Both the position numbers and the translations under genes were made by a program. The notes under the pieces are model-generated. The model did no database searches. It had not been told where the DNA came from and saw only the letters and a list, made by a program, of their open reading frames with translations. This document shows positions 12,531 through 23,765 of a stretch of 64,000 nucleotides of DNA, one piece after another. The DNA comes from Alisma plantago-aquatica (lineage: Eukaryota > Streptophyta > Magnoliopsida > Alismatales > Alismataceae). The DNA lies in assembly GCA_963693085.1 (NCBI GenBank), contig OY856412.1, positions 1,058,116,244 through 1,058,180,243 on the forward strand, in the 5' to 3' direction. Numbering within the stretch: the stretch's first letter is position 1; each line of letters begins with the position of its first letter.

Positions 12531-14050
12531 GCAACACAAGATTTTCAATATGAAAAGAAGGCATATGCCTCATATCATTGGTTCCTTTTGGAAACCCTAT
12601 AAAAGAAAGAGAAACTTTTCCACAACCTTTAATTTCTTAATGAATAGGGAAGGCTCAAAGAGGGCATCTACCTTTAATTGTCGTGTCTACGTCACCTATT
12701 CAAAAATGAAGCGATACATAGGATGTACATGGAGTGGATACTAGTAATAATAACATTTTAATTGTAGTATGTGTTGCTAAAGTATTTATTGTTTATGCCA
12801 CACAATATCATCTCAAAGATAAAAGAAGACAGAGTATGCAAGTTATCATGATAGATAGTGTATCTACATTCTTTATAATCAAAATTGTAGTTGAAAACCT
12901 TATTATTTGAATAAATAATATTGAAAATAATTTAATAAAAAGGTACCCTCATGGAAACTGAAACTATAAGTGAAGAAGGCTCTTAACATTTTTCATGTTA
13001 TTTTGACTAAGAAGGCAAATGAAGGGGTCATAACCTTCCTTTATTATATTTTCTTCCAATTAAGAATTGATTATACCCTATGAGCATGTTGTGAATAAAG
13101 ACTTTAGTACGGTACTTGATGTTCATATTTATCTTCCCAAACATTGATTTGATGCAAACATAGCATAAAATAAATTAAGATTTAGTGGTTGTATGATGGC
13201 AGCAGCATATCCAATCTACAGTAAGATTTACTCTTGATTAGCGATCCATCTAATAAAATTGAGGTTCATGTTAGTTGGGGACCCATTAATGTTGAATAGA
13301 CCATTTAATGGTGTTGTCTCTTTTGGATATAAGTATAATTAGGTTGATTTAATGGTTAGTCTATTATGGTTAAGGGGTAGAATAATGTTAGATATGGGCT
13401 TTGATAGTTTTCCATTAGGGGACCAAGGGTCTGTCCAATAAAATATATTATATGATGTGATCCCAGTGGGGTGATGAATTTTGTTAATATTTTAAAGTTT
13501 ATTGTAAGGTACCTCATGAAATAGTATCTACTGATATGATGGAATGAAATTATAGACTTTTATGATTGTAGTAATTTTTGGATATAAAATTTCTCAAAAT
13601 GTATTTATATATATTGTATAAGGTAGAAAGAGCATTTCTAAACTTAATAACTAAATGACGTTTGATCAGTTATGCTTTTAAAAATTGAATAACTTGGGTT
13701 TTTTTGAAGGTAAAAGTTAGTATGTTTATTAATAATTTAACAAATATATGAAATTAAGGATTTATATCAAGTCAAACAATAAATAAAACAAGTTTTAGTT
13801 TTAAGTTCACCCCTTTGCAATAATATAGGAAGGATGGTAAATAGTGTCAGTATAGCCATATTTAAAACTATTTCCAACATGTTTAGCAGGTACATGTATA
13901 GGTCCGGGCACAAACATCAAAAGTCAAACAAAAATTGGAACCATACTCTCTTATCCAAGGATGTATAAAGTATATATATAAATATATGTTCTAGTTGAAT
14001 CAAATATGAAAATTGTGTAGTTTAATATTCATGTTTAGCATTTGTTTTGC
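12240..14050. repeat. Segmental duplication, first copy
   Basis: This segment continues the third ~480-bp unit and has a diverged counterpart in direct orientation at 14455-15835 and 17040-17385. Shared landmarks in the same order include GAATAGGGAAGGC, GTAGTATGTGTTG, AAAATTGAGGTTCAT, TTGGATATAAGTATAAT-like text and CTCAAAATGTATTT. A further short copy of the ~480-bp unit (GTTTGATCAGTTATGC) sits at about 13660. I see no intact protein code. The 64-codon frame at 12550-12744 has a counterpart at 14719-14916 that keeps only a short similar stretch, so conservation as a gene is not supported. Confidence 0.72.
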
Positions 14051-14454
14051 TCAAGTGTGGTGTCTACACGCATAAGTGTCATATCATGCTTTTACAAGGA
14101 CGTCATGTCACTGAAGCAGTGATGGTCAGATCTACAACTCTATCATGGAGTATGTTCTTGAAGGATACAAAATACATAACATGGAATGAAGATTTTGTGT
14201 ATTGTGTTACCAAGAGAGATACCTTCCACATAAAGGGCCCTATCAATCTCATTGATCACCTCAACTGAGTGCTTTGTCAAGATGAAGAGGGATTTTTCAC
14301 TTCTTATGGAGGTTATGGTCATCATCACCAACAAAAATCCAATATCACCCATTCATGACGTTGATGATGATGATGATGGACCCTTTTTAATGCATCATGA
14401 GGTTGTGGTTGAAGGATACACAATATTTCTGACAAAGAATTCATGGTGAATGGA
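14051..14454. other. Unassigned sequence between duplicated blocks
   Basis: The short overlapping frames 14047-14268 and 14252-14449 resemble nothing I know. The run of Asp codons in the second comes from a short GAT repeat near 14360-14380. Confidence 0.35.
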
Positions 14455-15835
14455 AAAAAAACTTGGTTCATTTATTATAGGAATAGGAGGGCTTGTCATG
14501 TAGACACCAACTAGGATGATGGTTTCTCCTTGGTGTAAATTCACTCTCTAGCATCCATTCCAACCAAATCGTATGGATGGGTTGTCCAATACAAATTTGA
14601 GTTGATGGAATGGTTAGGGATGGTGGAGGATGATGTGGTTGCCTCCTTTTTCCATCATTAGGGATGAGGTCTCCTTAGAGTGACCCAAAAACAACAAAAA
14701 AGATCAAAATAAAGAAGGATGGAAATGGAATCATGTTCTCATAGCAGAAAAAACTTTTCAATAACAAAATCAGGCATATTTGTCATCATCATGTCCTTTT
14801 GGAAATCCTCTAAAAGACATGGTACTTCTAACATAATCTTCCACGTCCTGAATAGGGAAGGCCCGAAGAGGCAATTCATTTTAAGTATTGTGTCTGCATC
14901 GCCTCTTAATAAATGAATGGATTCATGGGATGTATGGGGAGTAAATGATAGTAATAATATCAGTGTGATTGTAGTATGTGTTGTAAAAGTATATGTTATC
15001 TATCTAGCACCATGTCATCAAAAAGATACAAGATGATAGAGTATGCTATTTATCATAAAGGTTAGAGTATCTACAATCTTTATGATCAAAATTTTAGTAG
15101 AAAACGTTTTTCTTTGAATAAAAATATTTAAAAATGGTTTGATAAAAAAGGTATCATAAAGGGAAACTTAAACTATAAGAGAAGAGGTGTCTTAACACCG
15201 TCCATATTATTTCCACAAAGAAGGTATGTGAAGGGGTCATAACAGCTTACTTTATTCTAATCACGTTTAGTTAAGGGGTTATTATACCCTATAGGTCATA
15301 TTCAAATAATTACTATAATATGGCACTTGATTTCTTAAATGTCTCCTTAAACATTGAATTGATGCCAATATAGCATACAATATATAAGCTGAATCGATTA
15401 TGTGATGTTCACACCTACCTAATGTACTTTATGGTTTACTCTAAGTGATGGACCTAATAAAATTGAGGTTCATATTAGCCAAGAATATATTATGTTTTAT
15501 GGATCATTTCATTTTTTTGACTCTTTTGGATGTAAGTATAATCAAGCTGATTTGATAGTCAATCTGTTGTGTTAAGGAGTAGATAATTCTAGGTTTAGTC
15601 TTTGATAATGTTACTCTAGGGGACAGAGGATCTGTCTAAAATTTATATGATGATGATCCTACTCAGGTGATGCTCAACAATTTAACATTGTAAAATGTTG
15701 TGGTGAGGTACCTCTGAAAAAGTGGATCTACAGATTTGGTGAATTTCTCTAAACACTCTTATTTTTGTAGTAATTTTTTAATATAATATTTCTCAAAATG
15801 TATTTGTATATATTTTATAGGGAAGAGAGATTGGG
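14455..15835. repeat. Segmental duplication, second copy (first block)
   Basis: Direct-orientation counterpart of about 12260-13640, offset roughly 2.2 kb, starting inside the ~480-bp unit (TATAGGAATAGGAGGGCTTG near 14475) and running to CTCAAAATGTATTTGTATAT near 15790-15810. By eye the two copies match in long interrupted runs with frequent small indels. Confidence 0.72.
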
Positions 15836-17039
15836 TAAACATATAATGAGAGTGAAAATGGAGTCTGTATAATTCCTCAGTCATAATAATCTTTAGATTT
15901 AGAAGGGTCATTGAGAATAACAAGATGAATTTTGTTTTCTCATAGTGTCATCCATTTGTAAGGAGGACCATATAATTATGTTAGTAATGCTTAGCTATCC
16001 TAGGGAGGGTAAATAAGTAAGATGTAACCTACTATGTCTCTTACATATGTATCATTTCTTGTACAACCATATTATATACTTTGAATATTGTTTTATTCCT
16101 ATAGGTGTCTTTATTGGCTATATATTTAGTTAACTTTAAATATTAATAGATAATTATTTTCAGAAATGAATTGTTGAGGTAGAATTACAAATATTATTTT
16201 TAATGATCTATTGACTCTGTGTGATACATCAGAGGGGTAAGCTTGGTAGTACTTGTTTTTTGTGAACTTTCAAAAAAGAAATCCTTTTCTTGGTTCCTAT
16301 GTTGGGTTTTAGATAATAATGTGTTTTAGCTATTGTATCTAATTGTGTGCTTATGTAAATTTTTATGTTTTTAAAAGTGTAAAAAGTAGTTTGAGGTTAC
16401 TATAAAATTATGGAGTAAAAATGATTTCATTTGATATGTTAAGTAAATGATGGAAAATGTGTTTTTGTGATGTGTGGGTCATTGATTTTTGTCGAGCAAT
16501 CAATATCCAAACAAGGTGTATGATCCTTCTTCTACCTCTACGCATTACTAGTTTTCTAAGAGGTGGGAAACCTCAAAAAGGTCATATGTCCACATCCTAG
16601 CACCTCCTCGAGCATGTAACCTACCATTGGGGAGTCAAACGTGATAATTATCTAGGAGGCATACTATCCATGTCTAGAGAAATTCATTTTTCTCTCCACA
16701 TGATCTGCTCTACATTCCTCTCCAGTCTATCACCTCCATCTTCTAAAACCCTAACAAAAAACCACCTCTTCACCCTATCATCCTCCCTATATTTGTTCCT
16801 TCACCCCAATGTGGTTCCAACCTCATTTTCACCTAAAGTTCCCTAACCCCCTCTACCAAGGAGCTCCTTCTTCCTAAAGAGTGCCAACATCATGCACACA
16901 TTAACTAACACCCCCAGATCTGCCCCACCTCCATATTTCCTCCTCACACATCACTTCCACTCTGACAAGGTTCATCCTCCTCCTTTATTCTCAATTATGC
17001 TTCAAAATAATCAAATTAGTGGGTTCTAATCATGGTACA
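15836..17039. other. ~1.2-kb block absent from the first duplication copy
   Basis: The first copy passes from its 13640 region to its 13730 region almost directly, while the second copy has about 1.2 kb here. It includes a pyrimidine-rich stretch at about 16680-16990. I see no element ends or coding motifs. It may be an insertion into the second copy or a deletion from the first. Confidence 0.4.
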
Positions 17040-17385
17040 AATCATTATATATTAATACTTTAACACAAATATGAAATTTGAGATTTCTTTCAAGGCATAC
17101 AACAGAAAGAACAAGTTTGGTTTCGATTTCACCACTTTTCCAGTAATGTAGGTAGGATTGCATATAATGTAGGTATAGCCATACCTAAAATTATTTCTAT
17201 TTTGTTTAATGGGTATAGATATAGATGTTGTCTTGAATATCAAAAGTCAGACCTATACTAAAACCATACTCTCTTATCTAGGGATATATAAAATGAATAT
17301 TTACATATTCGATTATAGTTGAATCAGATGTGAAAATTGTATAGTTGATTGTTCATGTTTAGCATTTTTTTCCAATTTGGCATGA
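17040..17385. repeat. Segmental duplication, second copy (second block)
   Basis: Counterpart of about 13730-14050. Shared landmarks in order: ACCATACTCTCTTATC, a TATATAAA-like stretch, GAATCA(A/G)AT(A/G)TGAAAATTGT and GTTCATGTTTAGCATT-like text. The offset is about 3.3 kb, that is 2.2 kb plus the 1.2-kb extra block. Confidence 0.7.
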
Positions 17386-17925
17386 TAACCATGTGTTCAC
17401 GACATTCAATATTATACTTAGGTATATCAAAAGTACCAAGACCAAAATATGGGTTATGGAAAAATGGCAGAGAAAATCAATATTTCTATAAGTAGGATTA
17501 TATAATGGAATTATACATTAAGACCAAATTCATACATGAAAACTATGACATAAATGAAGGGTTGATGTTTGTATCACATCATGACATACCACCTTCTTAT
17601 GCATGAAAGTAACAGACAACCTATGAACATCTTGTAAGAGCTCAACATAAACACGTGAGGGGCATAGTACAATGCCAAAACTCGAAGCCATGTCTAGGAG
17701 TGTGTGATGGAGCTAGATTCACATATAGATAAGGTTTAACACTTTGAATGAGAACTATAAATGTTGGCAAGCATCAACTAGGTATACCATGAGTGGAACG
17801 TGAAATGAGATGATGAAGTCACTCATGGTTGATGGTACATACAAGATCTCCCCGTACAAAAAAAGTCTCAATCATGTGGGTGAATTTTTGGAAAACTTGG
17901 TGATTGCTAAAACTAGGTGGCGTAA
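17386..17925. other. Unassigned intergenic sequence
   Basis: No recognised gene or element end. The frame at 17810-18148 matches no family I know. Confidence 0.35.
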
Positions 17926-18300
17926 CACCCAAGGTCAACCATGTGTTAGGGCATCCATGAGAGAAAACCCTAACCTCAATACAAGGTATCACCACTCAAA
18001 CCAATGTGTAACAAGGTGCCAAAGCACCACTATAACAAACATGATATTAAAAGATGTGAAGCACAACAAGCATGTACAAACTATAAAGAAAACCCTAGAT
18101 ATGGGTATAAATTGTATAAAACCCCAAAATAAACATATAAAGTCATAACTTGCTCAAACAGTGTCCAAACTGGACCAAACTTAAAGATTTGGCTTGGCAC
18201 ATGATATCAAAGCACATATTAAGGTTAGATTAGGGGCTTTAAGCATCCAATTATGATAAAAAAGCATATTCAAACAAAATACACGGTTAAGGGTCTTACA
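17926..18300 (-). mobile_element. Probable start (U3) of the 3' LTR of the gypsy element at 18.3-23.8 kb
   Basis: On the minus strand, code ending KYPSLFE is followed by ATTTCAGGGGCGAAAT (a decayed TTCGAGGACGAAAT block), a weak purine tract and TGTAAGACCCTTAACCGTG at 18300, the usual LTR start of Tekay-type gypsy elements. The left border is uncertain: a GGGTGTTAC-like end lies near 17926. The partner 5' LTR is cut at 23763 before its own U3 start, so the two cannot be compared over this part. Confidence 0.45.
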
Positions 18301-18389
18301 ACCATAAATACCTAACACGGATTTCGCCCCTGAAATCCTACTCAAATAAAGAGGGGTACTTTCTATGCATATCATCCTCTAACTCCTGT

Positions 18390-19530
18390 GTAGATTTTTT
18401 TTGCACCATGGTGATGCCACAAAACCTTAACTAAGGCTATAATCTTCTTCTTTATCTTCGTCACTCTCCTATCTTGCATCAACACAAGATCCTCAACATA
18501 CGAAACATCCTCCTCCAACTCAACCTCAACTGGCTGCAAAGTCTACTCTGTATCAGGGTGACACTTCCTCAACATGGAGACATAGAAGACATTACGCAAC
18601 ATGTGCAACTCCGACAATAACTCTAACTTGTACGCCACTTTCCCAACACATGCCAAGATAGGTATGGTCCCATATACCTCAAAGCCAACCTAGCATTCTT
18701 ACCAAACCTCAGCACACCCTTCTAAGGGGAAACCTTAAGATACACCCAGTATCCAACTTGGAACTCTAAAAACCTACGATGGTTATTGACATACAACTTT
18801 TGTTTGTCCTGGGATACCTTAAACTGATGTTGTATCACTTGGATTTTCTCTATAGTCTATAGTACTAACTCAAGACCCAAAAGCTGATACTCACACGCGT
18901 CATACCAACAAAGAGGTGACCAAAAATGCCTCTCGCACAATGCTTCATACGGTGCCATGTTAATGCTTCTATGGTAACTATTGTTGCAGACAAACTCTAT
19001 CACAATCACGTGCACATCCCAACTGCCAAGAAATTGTAGAACACATGCCCTCAAATGATCCTCCAATGTATGAATGGTCCTCTTCGACTGACCATCTATT
19101 TGTGGGTGGAAGTTGTGCTAAACTTCATCTGTGTCCCCATAGTTGAATGTAGATGCTCCAAAAATTGACTTGTAAACCACATACCTCTATCATATACTAT
19201 GGACACTAGAACACCATGCAAATGGATGATCTCATCAACATGTATTTGTGCCAACTTCTCTGTTGTATACATCTTCTTGACTGGAAATAAGTGAGTTGAC
19301 TTGGTCAACCTTTCAACAATCACCAAAATGGAATCATGAACTTTGGATATCCTAGGAAGACCAACCACAAAGTCCATAGTGATATGATCCCATTTCCACT
19401 GTGGTATCAGTAAAGATTGCAAAGTTATCACAAAATTCTGATACTCTTCCTTGACCTACTAATGGCCCAGACACTTAGCAACAAACTCTACCACATCACA
19501 CCTTAGACCTGGACACCAATACAAATCCTT
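18390..19530 (-). pseudogene. Gypsy integrase, GPY/F-like region and chromodomain remnant
   Basis: Reading the minus strand, the integrase core shows WKWDHITMDFVVGLPR (19400-19350), VIVERLTKSTHLFPV, then YDRGMWFTSQFLEHLHSTMGTQMKFST, where the usual SDRG/DRGPRFTS box with its catalytic Asp is recognisable. The frame then breaks at the [10 protein letters not shown] region (about 19090) and resumes with an MAPYEALCER box at about 18955. Further on come VSMLRKCHPDTE and ALVKVLWHHHGAKK (about 18400), the LRKY and VLWRNHGVEEATWE parts of a plant chromovirus C-terminus. Many stops and frameshifts make it non-functional. It is the downstream part of the same pol as the RT and protease remains at higher coordinates. 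Confidence 0.85.
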
Positions 19531-19559
19531 TAGGTTGTGGTACATCTTGGTACTTCTAG

Positions 19560-20710
19560 GATTCATTGTGTACATTGAGGAATGAGCTTCCTCAAGAACC
19601 ATCATCCTTAGACCATCAACACCTAGAACCTTTGTCCTATTATGAAAGAAAATTGTCCCATCTCTGTCTCATGGAAGCCATCATACTTCTTGTTGCCCAA
19701 CTCTGACCTACTATTTTGTAACATGACATCACTCTTCTGAGCATCCTTGATCTGTTGTATCAAGGTAGGCTTCACCTACAACTGAGCCAACAACCATGCT
19801 AACAAGGAAACCTCCAACTAAATGTTCAACTACCAAAGCAACATATCCTGCTTGTAATACACCAAAGAATGTAACTATGCCTTGGCTGTAGATGATGACG
19901 AAGGTGACTTCCTACTCAAAGAATCAAGCACTGATATTTTATAGTCATAGTCCTTGATCAAATCCATCCAGGGAAGGTGAATGTGGTGACATTCAGTGTC
20001 TTGGACTATTCCCAGTCTAGAATTGATAGTTCCTTCTTTGGGTCTACACAAACACCTTTAGCAGATATGATGCAACCAAGAAAAGATACCCCTGTCAACC
20101 AGAACTCACACTTGCCGAACTTGGCATACAATTGGTGATTCTTTAAAAATGTCAACGCCTAGCGAAGATGCTGCTCATGCTACTTTCTATCCCTGGAGTA
20201 TATTAAGATATCATATATGAACACAACTACAAACTAATCAAGATATGGTATGAACACTATGTTCATCAGATCCATAAAAGCTTTTGGCGCGTTGGTTAGC
20301 CCAAACGACATAACCATAAACTCATAATGACCATACCTACTCCTTAAAGCAAACTTGGATATGTCGTCGACCTTATCCTCAACCGGTGATATCCTGATCA
20401 CAGATTTACCTTTGAGAACACTATAACACCTCTCAACTGGTCAAGTAGATCACTTATCTTTGGTGACATATACTTGTTCTTCACTGTGACCTTGTTCAAC
20501 TACCAATAATTGATGAATAACCTTATTGAACCATCCTTCTTCTTCATGAACAAGACGTGGGCACCCCAAGGGGAAGTGCCTAGTCTAATGAAACCCTTCT
20601 CCAACAACTCCTACAATTGTTTCTTCAACTCATGCATCTCTACCGGTGCCATCCTATAAGGTGATTGGGATATGGGTTGTGTTCTAGGAACAAGATTGAT
20701 CTTAAAATCA
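19560..20710 (-). pseudogene. Gypsy reverse transcriptase / RNase H remnant with damaged active site
   Basis: On the minus strand the RT core reads [17 protein letters not shown] (about 20320-20270), then VVVFIYDILIYSRDRK (about 20230-20185), then [23 protein letters not shown] and [12 protein letters not shown] (about 20130-20040). These are the standard FGLTNAPATFM, YIDDILIYS and KFxKCEFW blocks. The catalytic YIDD box reads FIYD, so one of the paired aspartates is gone. Several stops interrupt the frame. The RNase H part (about 19900-19560) is too worn for me to mark its residues. The order gag-protease-RT-RNase H-integrase on one strand identifies a Ty3/gypsy element. Confidence 0.87.
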
Positions 20711-20766
20711 ATCTCTCTTGGAGGGGGGACATTAAGAAACTCTTAAGCAAAGACATCCTCAAACTC

Positions 20767-21219
20767 TCATACTAACAATACCTCCTGGATATTGGGACTC
20801 CTCACCTTGGTAACCATAATATGTGCCCAGAAAGCCTCACACCTTTGTCTCATCAACCTCTCCATTGTTATGAATGACACCAAGCACGTAGGAAAAATCT
20901 TCCTATCTCCTTGGAAGACCCAAACAAAATTTCCATCATAAAACATCGCTACTTTGGAACTATAGTACAAAACAACCTTGTACTTCTCCAAGGTATCCAT
21001 CCTAAGGATCACATTGAATCCATGCATGTCAAGTGGCATAGGATCCACTTGAATGCTACATATCGAAAAAGAAAGAATGCATGATGGACTCACCTCATGC
21101 AACTTAGTGGAACCAACTAAAGGGTTTTTAGGCAAAAGGCTATTAGATCTACTACAAACAAGCAGATAACAACTAATTATCACCTTAATGGTGATAAAAG
21201 AGTGTGTCACACCCAAGAA
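20767..21219 (-). pseudogene. Gypsy aspartic protease remnant, catalytic Asp lost
   Basis: A 149-codon minus-strand frame carries the block GVTHSFI near its start (about 21215-21195), the counterpart of the D-S-G-A-T-H-S-F active-site motif of plant gypsy proteases. The two codons before the Gly read Phe-Leu instead of Asp-Ser, so the catalytic aspartate is missing. Further on, MPLDMHGFNVILRMDTLEKY corresponds to the LxxxDFDVILGMDWL block near the end of the domain. The domain lies between the gag remains and RT, in the expected order. The absence of an ATG at the domain start is normal because it would be made as part of a polyprotein. Confidence 0.85.
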
Positions 21220-21439
21220 ACCAAAATATATATGAAAGAAGAAGTAGATAAGTTAGAATAAAAATGTTCCATCTACCCTCTCATGACCCATGGATTGATC
21301 ACTCCCTCTGGATGACTCATAGCATAGAATCTAGTCATTTCCTATTGTCATCCATGACCTCTACTAGCTAGCCTATAAGATCCTACTTACAATGCTTGAC
21401 TGCGTTCTCTACCACCACCACAGTTGTAATGCTACTACT

Positions 21440-22260
21440 AAGAACCTCACTGACTCTACCTCGACTGTTGTGTCACTGACATAGATGCTGCACTGCGTGC
21501 TCTTACTCACGGAAAGCTGCAACCTCTTCCCTTGCTTGGAAACCACTGTTACGACACTCTTGATCTCAGCTTAGAAAAAGATGACCTCTGTTGTGACTGT
21601 ACTATTGAGAACCTTGGCTTCTTAAAGCCACTAGATGAATGTCCCTGAAACTGATCTGGCCTCTTCTTAGCATTGGCTTCACGTTTCTTAAGAGAAGAGC
21701 TCTCAATCCTATTCACATACTCCACAAAGGTAGAGACCCTTTCTATGTTCTCTAAATCACTAGCCGTCATAGACAACTCTGATCTCATACCCTTCTCAAA
21801 CTTTCAGATCCTCTCCTTCTATATCACTGCCATATGAGGATATAATCTCAGGAGCTCAATAAACTTCACCTCGTACTCATTGATGGAAATATATTCTTGC
21901 CACAACTTTTCAAACTATGTTGTCTTCTCATCCATATATGTCTCAGGGAAGTATCTGCTCACAAGCTCTCACTAAAACTCTTCCCAACCTATCACATCTC
22001 CCAATCTCTTATCTTCTTCTATGACCCACCAATGGCCATCACTGCCCTTTAATAGATAAACAACATACTTCATCTTGTCCTCTTGCAGGATATTCAAGAT
22101 CTTTAACGGCTTCTCAAGCTCCATTAACCACATGTCAGTGTATTCCAGGTCTACCATACCCATATACCTAATCTCCCCCACACACCTCAACCTATTGAAC
22201 ATCTTCCCTAAATTCCACATTAGGGACGATTACCCTAGCTTGAGGTATGGGTGCCCTATC
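21440..22260 (-). pseudogene. Gypsy gag remnant
   Basis: Two minus-strand frames, 21972-22220 and 21549-21788, are in the place of gag. The first has the pattern ...RCVGEIRYMGMVDLEYTDMWLMELEKPLKILN...KMKYVVYLLKGSDGHWW, like the YxGxxDPxxAExWLxxxEKIF...KVxxAxxxLxGxAxxWW layout of plant retrotransposon gag. The second ends in a Lys/Arg- and Ser-rich tail (KKREANAKKRPDQFQG), typical of the stretch before the zinc knuckle. I could not find an intact CCHC knuckle. Stops separate the parts. Confidence 0.75.
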
Positions 22261-22550
22261 TGCTAAATGCGTAATTGTCAACATGAGCTGCTCAAACATG
22301 GACTGAAAAGTGGGATTTGTCATGGCTGTAGGGTCAAAATGATGCACCATGGGTTGCTACGGCCATATCTCAGACACTCTCTCATCTGGTGCCTGCATCC
22401 TACCGCCACCTCCTAGTGTGACGAATCTAAGCTCGACATGATCTTCACATTCTCGAGACATATCTACATAAGCATAAGATATGATCAAATATGTTGGATT
22501 ACATATGAACAAACACAAAACCTAAGACATATGTCCCTATAGACTCAGTG

Positions 22551-22570
22551 AACCTACGCTCTGACATCAA
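22551..22570 (-). other. Primer binding site (initiator Met-tRNA type), mutated
   Basis: On the minus strand the site reads TTGATGTCAGAGCGTAGGTT, one transition away from the TTGGTATCAGAGC form complementary to the initiator Met-tRNA 3' end used by most plant LTR elements. It lies just inside the LTR end at about 22577. Confidence 0.75.
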
Positions 22571-22576
22571 CCTAAA

Positions 22577-23763
22577 TGATGCCCCACCACACCAAATGAG
22601 ATTACTCAAAACAAAACACACAATCAACCACAATTTACAAATATACCAGAAAAGAGGGTAAATGAAAACAGATTTTAACATTACTATCATGTTCATAGAT
22701 AGTTACATAAAGGTCCATCAACTTGTATATCAACACATACCATATCAGGTATTTACATGTATGTCCAGTGGCTGAAGTCACAACTTGTTACAAATGATAT
22801 AATTCCACATATACATGTCGTATACAAACATTGCCACACTTCTAAATATTCGAGTCGATGTACATTTCATCTACAAAACATCCCCTACCCAGACCTAAGA
22901 CTATAGGGACAACTCTAGGACACTACTAACTACTATCCAACCTTCTACTTCTACTTCTCTTCAGGATGCTCTTCCTCATCACCACGATCCTAACAACGTC
23001 ACTAATGACCACCGAAAAAGATTCACAAGGTGAGACCAACATCCTAGCAAGAGATATAACTCTCAATGATGGTTATTGATTACAATAGGTATCATTATTA
23101 CTAAATAGATTAAGCAAGTTAAATAAATTAAATAGGTTAAGTAGATTGAGAATATCGAACACACTAAGCCAGTTAAACAGATAGGTATGGAAACAAGTAG
23201 AGCAACAAGGTATATAAAGGCACAAATAAAACTATCATTAATGAATAGTTGCTTTCTCTGATTGCATTATAAAATAACTAGCAGTATATGAAACAAGGCA
23301 AATGTTAACAACCAATGTGAAGCACATTTAACCCTAGCAAACATACTACACGACTGGATTACATCTTTTACTAAGCCCTTAGGAGTTTGAGGTATACTGC
23401 TCAAACTCCAATTGACCACTACTAAGTCAAAATCAGTGCCATACAAGATCTATGAGATCCGGAATCCTAAGATCTCATCCACCCTTGGTCAGTACCAATC
23501 AGCCACAATGACATATATAGTCAATTTTCAAAATAACCTAGTATGCCCTTGGTATATAGGTCACAACATTAATAACTAGGGTATCATAAACCCAAACATC
23601 TGAAGTACAACCACAATTTTCCACAATTATATCACATATATTGAATCATAATCATCTGAGGTACAACCTCGATTGTTTTCCATACGAGGTATGACTGCAA
23701 CCATCCTAAAAAAACATGCATATACTCAATATTATATGACTCCAAGCTTCCATTAGAGGAATA
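22577..23763 (-). mobile_element. 5' LTR of the 18.3-23.8 kb gypsy element, truncated
   Basis: The LTR ends (minus strand) at GGGGCATCA next to the primer site. Its body resembles the LTR fragment at 41.1-43.4 kb in layout: a GAGACCAACAT.../GTGAGACAC block, the CAACTCTAGGACACT/GATGACTCTAGGAG block and the GGATTACATCTTTTACTAAGCCC/GGGTTACATCTTATTATGCCC block occur in the same order. The upstream U3 end is missing: sequence changes at about 23763-23766 to copia pol on the other strand. Confidence 0.65.
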
Positions 23764-23765
23764 CA

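Noticed and set aside
18857..19066. Separate small gene (69 codons)
   Set aside because: It is the frame-shifted continuation of the gypsy integrase (CDVHVIVIEFVCNNSYHRSI and MAPYEALCER blocks).
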